A stretch of DNA of 16,572 nucleotides from Actinomycetota bacterium (GTDB taxonomy: Bacteria > Actinomycetota > Acidimicrobiia > Acidimicrobiales > Poriferisodaliceae): the NCBI GenBank assembly GCA_002731665.1, contig PCCJ01000037.1, forward strand, positions 1 through 16,572. The letters run 5' to 3'. Of this stretch, positions 1-7,103 are shown piece by piece (within the stretch, counting starts at the first letter, position 1; each line of letters opens with the position of its first letter). A program made the position numbers and the translations under genes. A model generated the notes under the pieces. It saw only the letters and a program-made list of their open reading frames with translations. It had not been told where the DNA came from and made no database searches.

Positions 1-1453
1 CAACTCCGGCGCCAGAAGGAACAATTATTGTGTCTATCGCTAATTTTTGCGCTACACGCGCAGCGTGAAGAGGGGCAGCTCCGCCAAATGCAATTAGGGT
101 GCCGCCTGTTATATCGCAACCCTGTTCGATTGCGTGTGCTCTGCCGGCGTTAGCCATATTTTCGTCTACTACCTCGGAGACACCAATAGCTGCCGTCCTT
201 GAAGTCAATGATGCAGGGATGGCAATCGTATTATTTAGAGCTGTAGTTGCAGCATCTATGTCCAAGGGTATTTCGCCATTAGCGAAAAAATTAGGCACAA
301 TTTTGCCCAGAATAACGTCTGCGTCGGTCACGGTTGCCTCATGGCCGCCGGCCCCGTAGCTAGCAGGTCCGGGCTCTGATCCAGTACTTCTTGGCCCTAC
401 AGCTATTCTTCCTAGCTGATCTAGATGTGCGACCGAAGACCCGCCAGCTCCAATCTCAACCATTTCTATTACTGGTAGACGAAGTGGAATACCGCTTCCA
501 GCTAGAAACCTATATTCGCGCGCTACCTCAAATTCACGACTAGTACGTGGTTGCCCATTGTTGATAATACACAATTTGGCTGTGGTGCCGCCCATGTCAA
601 AACTAAGGACGTCCTTTAAATCTAATTCTCTTGCTATTTCCGCTGAGAGCAAAGCGCCTCCAGCAGGGCCACTTTCTACAAGTCGGACAGGGTATTTAAG
701 TGCCTCCTCGACTGTTCCCAGACCTCCTCCTGATTGCATGAGAAACATTTGACAGAGCATTCCTTGCTCTTTTCTTTGAGTATCTAATTGTGTTAGATAC
801 TCAGCCATTAATGGTTGTATGTATGCGTTAGCGCACGTCGTGGAAAAGCGCTCATACTCGCGTATTTCTGGACAAACTTGAGACGAAAGAGTAATTGAAA
901 CTTCCGGCCATTTTTCTCTAATTAGGTCCGCAGTCTCTTGCTCGTGAGCATCAGACTGATAACTGTGCAGGTAGCCAATTGCGATACTTTCTACACCCGA
1001 TGACTTGAAGGATTCTATAGCGTCAAGAACGTCTTGGCGATTCAATTTAATTAAAACGTTTCCCTTCGAGTCAAGGCGTTCTCGAATTCCGACGCGCAGA
1101 TTTCGTGGAACTAATGGCTCAGGTCTGCGCATCGCTAGGTCGTATTGTTCAAATCTATTTTCGTGGGCCATTTCGATTGAATCACGCATGCCATAAGTGG
1201 TTAAAAAACCTGTTAGTGCTCCGCGCCTTTCGATCAATGCATTGGTGGCTAGGGTTGTGCCGTGGACGAAGACGTCTATGTCAGCGATATCAATGCCACT
1301 TTGGTGGCACAAAGTGGAGATGCCCTGTAATACAGCGCGTGCAGGTTCAGATGGAGTCGTGAGGAGTTTGGTTGTCCAAAGGTTTTCGGTAATTGTTAGG
1401 GCTAAGTCAGTGAATGTTCCACCAATGTCCGCTGCGAGCCGGATATCAACCAT
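1..1453 (-). CDS. hyuA: Hydantoinase/oxoprolinase subunit A (HyuA-type ATPase), N-terminal 484 codons; C-terminus beyond left edge
   Basis: Reading the minus strand from the ATG at 1453 gives an open frame to the window edge. It starts MVDIRLAADIGGTFTDLAL, the ASKHA-type phosphate-binding motif of HyuA/5-oxoprolinase A (D9, G11, G12, T13). HGTTLATNAL follows at about residue 64, SGPAGG near 260 and FDMGGTT near 287, which are the further nucleotide-binding motifs of the family. Family members run to roughly 650-700 residues, so about 200 C-terminal residues lie to the left. Known members hydrolyse hydantoins, 5-oxoproline or related cyclic amides with ATP, normally together with a B subunit; acetone carboxylase beta subunits are close relatives. 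The start lies 28 nt after the acyl-CoA dehydrogenase stop on the same strand, with a weak GTAGAG ribosome site, so co-transcription is likely. The partner B gene, if present, would be off the window. Family assignment is firm; the substrate is unknown. Confidence 0.93.
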   Translation of the reverse strand, partial: MVDIRLAADIGGTFTDLALTITENLWTTKLLTTPSEPARAVLQGISTLCHQSGIDIADIDVFVHGTTLATNALIERRGALTGFLTTYGMRDSIEMAHENRFEQYDLAMRRPEPLVPRNLRVGIRERLDSKGNVLIKLNRQDVLDAIESFKSSGVESIAIGYLHSYQSDAHEQETADLIREKWPEVSITLSSQVCPEIREYERFSTTCANAYIQPLMAEYLTQLDTQRKEQGMLCQMFLMQSGGGLGTVEEALKYPVRLVESGPAGGALLSAEIARELDLKDVLSFDMGGTTAKLCIINNGQPRTSREFEVAREYRFLAGSGIPLRLPVIEMVEIGAGGSSVAHLDQLGRIAVGPRSTGSEPGPASYGAGGHEATVTDADVILGKIVPNFFANGEIPLDIDAATTALNNTIAIPASLTSRTAAIGVSEVVDENMANAGRAHAIEQGCDITGGTLIAFGGAAPLHAARVAQKLAIDTIIVPSGAGV

Positions 1454-1481
1454 GGGACTCTACCATACGCGGATAGCCGAC

Positions 1482-2624
1482 TTAAAGATCAATTTTGTCC
1501 AAGAGTCGGCTAATCACAATTTTTTGGATCTCTGAGGTTCCTTCATAAATTTGGTATACACGCACGTCTCGATAAATTTTTTCAACTTCATAATCTTCTA
1601 AGTATCCATAGCCACCATGAATCTGAATCGCAGCAGAAGCGACTCTTTCTGCCATTTCTGAAGCGAATAGTTTGCTAACTGAGGCTTCATAGGTGCTGTC
1701 TAATCCAGCATCGTGCGTTTGTGCTGCATGGAGGTACATCTGGCGAGCGACCTCAATTTGAGTTGCCATTTCTGCAAGTTGAAAACTGATTGCCTGATGC
1801 TCAATAATTGCTTTACCAAAGGTCTGACGCTCCTTGCTGTAGCGATGAGCGGCAGCTAATGCTGAGCGAGCTCCACCAACGGATTGCGCTGCGACTCCAA
1901 TTCTTCCGAGAGACAAGCCACCGAGAGCGACGCTTAGACCGCGTCCGACTTCACCGAGAACGTCGGTCGCAGGTACACGCATGGAATCGAAAGCCACTTG
2001 ACAAGTATCGTTTGTTCTATGTCCGAGTTTCTTTTCTTTTGAGAGAACCTTGTAACCAGGATTATCTGTTGAGCAGATGAAGGCGGTAATCCCGTTTTTG
2101 CCATTCCGTTCATCTGTGCGTGCGATGATGAGAGCAATTTGGGCGGTTGAGCCACCGGTTATAAATGATTTCTGGCCATTCAGTACATACTCGTCTCCAT
2201 CTCGCACGGCGCGAGTCGTAATCGCACTTGCATCAGATCCGGTGTGGGGCTCTGTTAGATGAATACATCCAAGCCACTCGCCGGAAGTTAGAAGTGGTAA
2301 GAGGTTTTCTTTTTGCGTGTCAGTTCCGAATTTCTCAATGGCGACAGCTACTGGAGAGTTGTTTGCGGACATCATGTTGCTGATACCACCATCCGCAGCG
2401 GAGATTTCCTCGACAGCTAGAACGTAGCTAACGAAATCTAGTCCTGAGCCTCCGTACTCTTGAGATATAGTCATCCCCATTAGCCCGACTGCGCCCATTT
2501 TTCGGTATAGCTCACGAGGCGCTGAACCTGCTTTTTCCCACGCTGGTACATAAGGAGAAATTTCCTTTTTGGCAAAATTTCGAGCATTCAAACGGATAAG
2601 TTTCTGTTCTTCAGTCAGCAGCAC
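1482..2624 (-). CDS. Acyl-CoA dehydrogenase (short/medium-chain type)
   Basis: 380 residues, full length for the FAD-dependent acyl-CoA dehydrogenase family. The N-terminal helical domain begins with LTEEQ. The middle domain carries the flavin/substrate loop HLTEPHTGSDASAITTRA, followed by FITGG. The C-terminal domain ends in QIYEGTSEIQ, whose first Glu (E361) sits where short- and medium-chain enzymes keep their catalytic base. It should oxidise an acyl-CoA to the 2-enoyl-CoA and pass electrons to ETF in the cytoplasm. The start is GTG at 2624, preceded closely by AAGG; no ATG lies nearby upstream in frame. It precedes hyuA by 28 nt and probably forms an operon with it. It is divergent from the lumazine synthase, with only about 60 bp between the two starts. 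Chain length and branching preference cannot be read from the sequence. Confidence 0.95.
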   Translation of the reverse strand: MLLTEEQKLIRLNARNFAKKEISPYVPAWEKAGSAPRELYRKMGAVGLMGMTISQEYGGSGLDFVSYVLAVEEISAADGGISNMMSANNSPVAVAIEKFGTDTQKENLLPLLTSGEWLGCIHLTEPHTGSDASAITTRAVRDGDEYVLNGQKSFITGGSTAQIALIIARTDERNGKNGITAFICSTDNPGYKVLSKEKKLGHRTNDTCQVAFDSMRVPATDVLGEVGRGLSVALGGLSLGRIGVAAQSVGGARSALAAAHRYSKERQTFGKAIIEHQAISFQLAEMATQIEVARQMYLHAAQTHDAGLDSTYEASVSKLFASEMAERVASAAIQIHGGYGYLEDYEVEKIYRDVRVYQIYEGTSEIQKIVISRLLDKIDL

Positions 2625-2683
2625 AACCTTACGTTATTAGACTTAGGTGTTGATGCGCCAACGAAACAACTATCTTGGCTTGT

Positions 2684-3172
2684 ATGCCTAGTGGAAATAA
2701 TGGACCGAAACTGCCGGCTGGCCTGAGCGGAGCGAACCTAAGGATCGGAGTGATTCGTGCTGGTTGGAATGAAGGGGTAGTTAATCGATTAGCTGATGGT
2801 GTAGAGAAAGCTTTAGATCGACTGCAGGTTAAAAACGTTACATGGGTGTCGGTACCTGGTTGCCTGGAGATTCCTCTAGCTGCTCAGCTCCTGGCTCGCT
2901 CAGGTGATTTCGATGCAATCGTGGCTATTGGTGCGGTGATACGGGGAGAAACTACTCATTATGAATTGGTGTCAGAAGGTGCCGCCACTGGAGTCCTGCG
3001 TGTGCAGCTAGATACTGGTGTGCCCATCGGCTTTGGACTAGTTACGGTTGAGAATGATCAACAGGCTATGGCACGGAGCGAAGGCAACGGAGGCCACAAC
3101 GTAGGCGACGAAGCTACTGAGGTAGCCGTGCAGATGGCTCTTCTCGTGCGAGATTGGAACCCAAGAGCCTAA
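2684..3172 (+). CDS. ribH: 6,7-dimethyl-8-ribityllumazine synthase
   Basis: Catalyses the penultimate step of riboflavin synthesis, condensing 5-amino-6-ribitylamino-uracil with 3,4-dihydroxy-2-butanone 4-phosphate. Visible signatures: RIGVIRAGWNEGVVNRL, with Trp at the ring-stacking position (Phe in some bacteria, Trp in yeast); VPGCLEIPLAAQ; GAVIRGETTHYE, with the catalytic His at 2957-2959; GVLRVQLDTGVPIGFG; and VTVENDQQAMARS. The C-terminal helix with GDEATEVAVQMALL is also typical. About 160 residues, normal for the family; members assemble as pentamers or 60-mers. Start uncertain: ATG at 2684 is given, but TTG at 2675 is in frame and would add three residues. Neither has a clear ribosome site. 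No other riboflavin gene is in the window, so it stands apart from a rib operon. It converges on the quinone-oxidoreductase gene with a 51-bp gap in which I see no convincing terminator. Confidence 0.93.
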   Translation: MPSGNNGPKLPAGLSGANLRIGVIRAGWNEGVVNRLADGVEKALDRLQVKNVTWVSVPGCLEIPLAAQLLARSGDFDAIVAIGAVIRGETTHYELVSEGAATGVLRVQLDTGVPIGFGLVTVENDQQAMARSEGNGGHNVGDEATEVAVQMALLVRDWNPRA

Positions 3173-3223
3173 CAAAGCTATCTAATCGTAGTGTCGTACC
3201 TCGAGTTTTGGTTCGGGAAAATT

Positions 3224-4207
3224 TCACGAAGGGTCTGGACGCATTCGCACAAGCACTTTGGCAACAGCTTCCCGTTCGTCGAGAAGTCGGTAGGCTTCTT
3301 GAGCTTCGCTTAGATCGAGAACCTGCCCGATAGGTGGTTTGATGGCACCAGCGGCGATCATCGGCAACAACCGCTGATGAATATTGTCAGGAATGGAGGG
3401 GTCATGTGCGACAGCTTCACCCCAGGCTGCACCGACAATCGTGACGTTTCGAAGCAGGAGACGATTCACTTTTACGGTCGGGATGTCCCCAGCGGCAAAA
3501 CCGACAACTACTAGTCGACCGAACCTCGCAAGCGCTCGTACGCCATCCAAAAATCTGTCTCCGCCAACGGGATCATATGTCATATCAACACCCCGCCCTC
3601 CGGTTAGTTCAATTACCTCATCTTTCCATGTATCGCTAACTAATACGATGTGATCAGCCCCAGCATCCAGCGCTATTTCACCCTTTTCCGACGTGGACAC
3701 TAAGCCAATAACTTGTGAGCAGCCAATGCCTTTAGCAACCTGAATTCCTGAAGTTCCGACGCCACCCGACGCTCCTAAAATTAGAACGCTCTCGCCGGCC
3801 TTTAGGTTGCCGCGATCAATCATGCAGAAAACAGCTGTCTGGTAGTTCATAACCAGGGCAGCCCCTTCCTCAAAAGACAGCTGCTCAGGTAGGAGAAAAA
3901 GCTCTTCTGGTTTAGCTAGCACTGTCTCAGCTAGACAACCTCTGGTCCATGCCGCTACTCGATCGCCGGGTTTAAAACCGGTCCCACTAGGGGCTGACCT
4001 AACAACGCCTGAAGCTTCAATGCCGGGAGTAAAAGGTGGGTCTGGTCTGTACTGGTAGAGGCCTTGGCTCTGCAGTAAGTCTGGGAAGGAGACCCCGCCG
4101 CAGACAATATCAACTATGACGCTTTGGCTATCTGGCACGGGTTCGTTTGTTTCAACTACTGCCACGCCCGCTGGGCCGGTTAATGATTGAATCTCTATCG
4201 CTCGCAT
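3224..4207 (-). CDS. Zinc-independent medium-chain dehydrogenase, NADPH:quinone oxidoreductase type
   Basis: Member of the MDR superfamily, quinone-oxidoreductase branch. The N-terminal GroES-like domain contains PPFTPGIEASGVV and FKPGDRVAA. The Rossmann domain carries LILGASGGVGTSGIQVAK, the AxxGxxG NADP-binding loop. It is followed by the family motif DPVGGDRF and by RLVVVGFAAGDIP. The Cys/Glu zinc ligands of alcohol dehydrogenases are absent. Likely reaction: NADPH-dependent reduction of a quinone or enone, possibly an acyl-CoA enone. The longest frame begins with ATG at 4225, but homology begins MRAIEI at 4207, where a CAAGG site lies about 8 nt upstream, so 4207 is preferred. Length from there is 327 residues, normal. 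It is divergent from the amidohydrolase across about 300 bp that contains a 24-bp inverted repeat. The natural substrate is not deducible. Confidence 0.9.
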   Translation of the reverse strand: MRAIEIQSLTGPAGVAVVETNEPVPDSQSVIVDIVCGGVSFPDLLQSQGLYQYRPDPPFTPGIEASGVVRSAPSGTGFKPGDRVAAWTRGCLAETVLAKPEELFLLPEQLSFEEGAALVMNYQTAVFCMIDRGNLKAGESVLILGASGGVGTSGIQVAKGIGCSQVIGLVSTSEKGEIALDAGADHIVLVSDTWKDEVIELTGGRGVDMTYDPVGGDRFLDGVRALARFGRLVVVGFAAGDIPTVKVNRLLLRNVTIVGAAWGEAVAHDPSIPDNIHQRLLPMIAAGAIKPPIGQVLDLSEAQEAYRLLDEREAVAKVLVRMRPDPS

Positions 4208-4225
4208 AAAGCAACCTTGCCACAC

Positions 4226-4503
4226 TTAGCGATCTGGTGTTTAGAGATGTCAGTACTTTTCGTTTCGAAGTTGAGTCGTGAGTAATAATAACTTGTTTGA
4301 AAAAACGTTCCTCGAACATCTGTGAGTGGCCCCAGTAAAAGTAACCTCTCGGTATATAGCAGAATTTACGAACTGAAATTCTGGATCTACATCCTCTCTA
4401 GCTTTCAATCATCAATCACCGTGCTGTCAGTTACGAATCCGTAAACCGAACGTGAAGTTGGAAAACGAGTAAAGTAGATTTAGTAATATAAACGGAAGGG
4501 GAG
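4226..4503. other. Divergent intergenic region (no gene)
   Basis: About 280 bp between the divergently transcribed oxidoreductase and amidohydrolase. No convincing reading frame on either strand. It contains a TATATA box at 4353-4358 and, two bases later, an 8-bp inverted repeat at 4360-4383. Near the plus-strand gene, TTGGAA (4458-4463) and TAGTAA (4481-4486), spaced 17 bp, form a weak promoter candidate that would leave a very short leader. Confidence 0.5.
4360..4383. repeat. 24-bp inverted repeat, operator-like
   Basis: CAGAATTT at 4360-4367 and AAATTCTG at 4376-4383 are perfect reverse complements separated by 8 nt. The repeat sits in the divergent control region between the oxidoreductase and the amidohydrolase and adjoins TATATA at 4353-4358. 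Size and position suit a dimeric repressor site (for example TetR- or GntR-type), but no regulator gene is in the window. The function is inferred. Confidence 0.4.
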
Positions 4504-5649
4504 ATGATGCGTTATTACTCCTGCGACTCGCACGTAGTCGAAGCAGCTGAAATTTATGATGGGTTAGTGGATAGGTTTGGCTCAAAGGCCCCCTACATAT
4601 CGAAGGAGTTAGATGGTAAGTCAGGTACCTGGTTGATGCTGCCTGATGGGATGCGCTCCGTTCCAGTTGGTCGTTTAGGTATAGCCGGAGCCTCGCTTGA
4701 TGATCCAGCCACTCACGAGAGAATAGCGATGGGGTATGATGGCTTCAATCCGGGAGTAATGGATCCTGTTGCGCGTTTAGAAGAACAAAAAACTGACGGC
4801 ATAGTTGGTGAAGTTATGTACCCAAGTCTCAGTATGTTTACGTTTGCCGTTCCGGACGCAGAAGTTCGCGATGCAGCCTTCCGGCAACACAATGATTGGA
4901 TTGTTGATTATTGCTCAGTCGACAGAGACCGGTTGATTGGGGTAGGTTGCCTGCCGCTTCCAGATGTGGAGAGAGCGATAGCTGAGATAGACCGGTCGAG
5001 TGCAAAGGGCGTTCGAGGTTTTGCTATACCAACCCACATTGACCCGGTTAAGCCCTATTGTCATCCAGACTTTGACCCTTTCTGGGCGCGAGCAGAGGAT
5101 TATGGACTTCCCTTAACAATGCACATTTTTACAGGGCAAACTTTAGATGGTGGGTTACCAGAGCACTGGGGGACGCCGGGCGGCCATCTGAAAGGCTATA
5201 CATTGGCCCACACTACTGCTGTGAACACGATGATTGATATCATCTGTGGCGGGGTAACTGAGCGATTCCCAAAATTGAAGCTTGTTATAAGCGAGTATGA
5301 GACCGGTTGGGTCGCTCACACATTACAGCGATTAGATCACGCTGCTTATAGAACTCCTTGGGAGGTCTCAGATGAACTGACTATGAAACCTTCAGAGTAT
5401 TTTGACCGAAATTTTTGGGTTACTTTCGAAGATGATAAAGAAGGAATTGCTACACGCGAGGCTATAGGTGTGAAGAATCTTCTGTGGGGTAATGACTATC
5501 CACACCATGACTCTATTTGGCCGAACTCTCGCCCTATTCTTGATGACATTTTGTCAAATGTTCCCGAGTCAGAGAGAGAGCAAATGGTCTGGGGGAACGT
5601 TATGGATCTTTATGACCTCGATCCTCAAAAGCTCCCCGCTTTTAGCTGA
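4504..5649 (+). CDS. Amidohydrolase family 2 (Amidohydro_2) metal-dependent hydrolase
   Basis: 381 residues, TIM-barrel amidohydrolase of the ACMSD/gamma-resorcylate decarboxylase-like branch. The N-terminus shows CDSHVVEA (D8, H10, E13), the DSHxxE variant that replaces a plain HxH in this subfamily. Further likely metal or catalytic residues are H207 in TMHIF, the ISEYETGWV segment, and D331 in WGNDYPHHDS, the usual strand-8 Asp. Members hydrolyse or decarboxylate cyclic or aromatic acids; nothing here fixes the substrate. Two ATGs are possible, 4504 and 4507. GGAAGG at 4494-4499 is 4 nt from the first and 7 nt from the second, so 4507 may be the real start. The gene converges on the alpha/beta hydrolase, with only 10 bp between the stop codons. 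An operator-like inverted repeat lies about 120 bp upstream. Confidence 0.92.
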   Translation: MMRYYSCDSHVVEAAEIYDGLVDRFGSKAPYISKELDGKSGTWLMLPDGMRSVPVGRLGIAGASLDDPATHERIAMGYDGFNPGVMDPVARLEEQKTDGIVGEVMYPSLSMFTFAVPDAEVRDAAFRQHNDWIVDYCSVDRDRLIGVGCLPLPDVERAIAEIDRSSAKGVRGFAIPTHIDPVKPYCHPDFDPFWARAEDYGLPLTMHIFTGQTLDGGLPEHWGTPGGHLKGYTLAHTTAVNTMIDIICGGVTERFPKLKLVISEYETGWVAHTLQRLDHAAYRTPWEVSDELTMKPSEYFDRNFWVTFEDDKEGIATREAIGVKNLLWGNDYPHHDSIWPNSRPILDDILSNVPESEREQMVWGNVMDLYDLDPQKLPAFS

Positions 5650-5659
5650 TCCCTGTCAG

Positions 5660-6499
5660 CTAGGCAGTAACAAAGTGTTTTAAGATTGCTTCAGCGACAT
5701 ACTTACCGTCTTCTAGTGGGCCGAAGTGAGTCAAATCACGCATAGTCAACAGCGAAGCATGCGCTAAAGCTTTTGCGATTGGTTCCGCCATAGCGGGTGG
5801 AACTTCATTTCCACGAGCTATTTTTTCGCCTCGAGCGATCACTGTTCTCGAGTTCACCGCTTTCAGCGTCCCAAAATCTGTAGGCGTACCGCTCATGAAA
5901 ATGTTTGCCTCGGTCTCACCTGAGCAGGACAGTCGAACTCCGTCTTCTGTTGCGACGGTTCCAAAGTCTATGTACGATTCCACAGTTAATTTTTCACATT
6001 GGGAGAACGGTAACTTACTCATCAATCGACTGACAATTTCTTCTCTAGAATTAAACTCTGTTTTTCTGCGTCGAGATGCAAGTATCAATGGGTGATCCTC
6101 ATCAAGAGGTGGTCGTCCGGGCGGAACTAGTACAGGCTCGAATAACCAAAGATCTGAGAATGTGTTCGGCCGGTCAATTTCAGCTTTTAATAATGTTGCG
6201 CCACCCAACGAGTGGCCGACAGCATGAATCGGCCCGCCGCCCAGTGCCTTGACAGCCATATGAACTTCATCAATGAAGAACGAACGCTCTACATTAAGTG
6301 GGTGCGATTGGACCGTGGACCGTCCGTGACCTCGGAAATCGAGCCCATAACAACAAAAGTGAGGAACTAAATAAGGAATGGCTGTAGCCCACATGCCGGT
6401 ATTTAAACCGTTTCCATGAGTCAGGAGTAGGTTAGGGCCTATGCCTCCGAGCTCATTGAGCACAGCATGTTCACCGTCTGCACCGCGTAGGAGTCTCAC
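5660..6499 (-). CDS. Alpha/beta-fold hydrolase
   Basis: 279 residues with the alpha/beta hydrolase layout. The oxyanion motif HGNG lies near residue 28, LDFRGHGRS near 54, and the nucleophile elbow GHSLGG has Ser97. The C-terminal catalytic His is H258 in DLTHFGPLED. The acid is probably an Asp or Glu after strand 6 or 7 and was not assigned. A lid region rich in charged residues lies between about 120 and 180. No signal peptide is seen, so it is probably cytoplasmic. It could be an esterase, a lactonase or a C-C bond hydrolase; sequence alone does not decide. The start is GTG at 6499, supported by GAGG 7 nt upstream. It faces the Amidohydro_2 gene end to end. Its upstream side is a large region without conventional genes. 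Confidence 0.9.
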   Translation of the reverse strand: MRLLRGADGEHAVLNELGGIGPNLLLTHGNGLNTGMWATAIPYLVPHFCCYGLDFRGHGRSTVQSHPLNVERSFFIDEVHMAVKALGGGPIHAVGHSLGGATLLKAEIDRPNTFSDLWLFEPVLVPPGRPPLDEDHPLILASRRRKTEFNSREEIVSRLMSKLPFSQCEKLTVESYIDFGTVATEDGVRLSCSGETEANIFMSGTPTDFGTLKAVNSRTVIARGEKIARGNEVPPAMAEPIAKALAHASLLTMRDLTHFGPLEDGKYVAEAILKHFVTA

Positions 6500-6728
6500 T
6501 ATTAGACCTCACCGTCGAGGTCAGCAAACGATGGCTTAAAATACATAAAGCCACCCTAGTGGGAGTTCGCTAAGTGACATTGACTTTGAAGTAAGAGAAA
6601 GAGCTAATTGGTCTTATGGGCGAGGTGGTAGCGCTCGCATGGCTTGAATTTTCCACAATGCTTGCTAACAAAACGTCCATGACCCTGGTGGGCGGTCTTC
6701 CGATTGTTGTATACTGGGCTTAAGTAAG
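6500..6728. other. Intergenic region, no gene recognised
   Basis: First part of the roughly 775-bp gap. I checked for reading frames, tRNA-like T-loop motifs and strong repeats and found nothing convincing. CCAC-CCTA-GTGG near 6552 is a short hairpin without a T-run. TATACT at 6710-6715 resembles a -10 box but lacks a matching -35. The region must hold the promoter of the minus-strand hydrolase. Confidence 0.4.
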
Positions 6729-6757
6729 TTGTCATAGTTAGAAAAAGCATTAACAAT
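6729..6757 (+). promoter_or_regulatory. Sigma70-like promoter for the small RNA/mini-ORF unit
   Basis: TTGTCA (6729-6734, five of six matches to TTGACA) and AACAAT (6752-6757, four of six matches to TATAAT) are separated by exactly 17 bp. The predicted transcription start is about 6763-6765. That is the first base of the GGAAACTT strand which pairs with AAGTTTCC at 6872-6879, so the promoter and the RNA fold support each other. Confidence 0.5.
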
Positions 6758-6763
6758 CCGGGG

Positions 6764-6901
6764 GGAAACTTGATGCTTTGCTAAAGGTGCTAGCAAGCTG
6801 TTCGCCGTTCAGGAACAGAGAATTATTTGATCTTTCGGATTAGTACCGATACTGATTAGAGAGGCGTAGATAAGTTTCCGCTAGGAAGAGAAAGGTAATA
6901 T
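6764..6901 (+). ncRNA. Structured 5' leader RNA with switch-like alternative pairing
   Basis: A closing stem pairs GGAAACTT (6764-6771) with AAGTTTCC (6872-6879), 8 bp. Inside are at least three hairpins. The first is TTGCTA/TAGCAA with loop AAGGTGC, extended by a GC pair past a bulge. The second is CTGTTC (6798-6803) with GAACAG (6813-6818). The third is GATTAGTA/TACTGATT closed by CCGA, with G-U pairs. Just after the closing stem, TTTCC (6875-6879) can instead pair with GGAAG (6884-6888) across the tetraloop GCTA, which would break the closing stem. This lies directly before the ribosome-binding site GAAAGG and the ATG at 6902. That architecture is typical of a translational riboswitch or autoregulated leader. 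It does not match the consensus of any riboswitch class I know. It may be one end of a longer noncoding RNA reaching 7139. Confidence 0.45.
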
Positions 6902-7069
6902 ATGAAATATCCGCACCACGCAAGTGGCAAAAAGTCATCTATCAGCTCAAGCTATAGATGTAAGGCATGCACTACCTCCATTCATTGGGATGGAACTGTT
7001 AAGGCGTACATATCTGATACGCAATTAGACGAAATTTGTTCACAATCGTCTGCAGGACACAACTGTTAA
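6902..7069 (+). CDS. Small 55-residue Cys/His-containing protein (possible zinc site)
   Basis: ATG at 6902 is preceded by GAAAGG (6890-6895) at 6-nt spacing and opens 55 codons ending in TAA at 7067-7069. The peptide starts MKYPHHASGKK, and a Ser-rich stretch leads to YRCKACTTSIHWDG. The end is LDEIC followed by a short linker and GHNC. C20, C23, C46 and H53 or C55 could form a four-ligand zinc site like a small zinc ribbon. No family is recognised. For it: a good ribosome site, a promoter-like element upstream, and an intrinsic terminator 35 nt downstream. Against it: the coding stretch contains strong RNA hairpins, and its Ser/Cys/His-rich composition can arise by chance in noncoding DNA. 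It is too short for most gene callers. It should be treated as a candidate. Confidence 0.45.
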   Translation: MKYPHHASGKKSSISSSYRCKACTTSIHWDGTVKAYISDTQLDEICSQSSAGHNC

Positions 7070-7103
7070 TCAGTTAGTTAAGTAAATAATAGATAGACAC
7101 GTG

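Noticed and set aside
1197..1535. Plus-strand frame of 112 codons opposite the hyuA start.
   Set aside because: The minus strand carries unmistakable HyuA motifs over this stretch and the plus frame has none.
3173..3223. Bidirectional terminator between the convergent lumazine synthase and oxidoreductase genes.
   Set aside because: CCTCGA and TTCGGG pair poorly, with a mismatch and several G-U pairs, and there is no solid T-run at the right place.
6550..6660. Possible tRNA in the gap, suggested by GGGCGAGGTGGTAGCGCTCGC.
   Set aside because: It resembles a D-arm, but no T-loop or matching acceptor strand follows.
6857..6875. AGAGAGGCGTAGATAAGT resembling the AGAGG start of lysine riboswitches.
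   Set aside because: Only a few bases match. The five-helix junction of the lysine class is not present, and the small ORF downstream is not a lysine gene.
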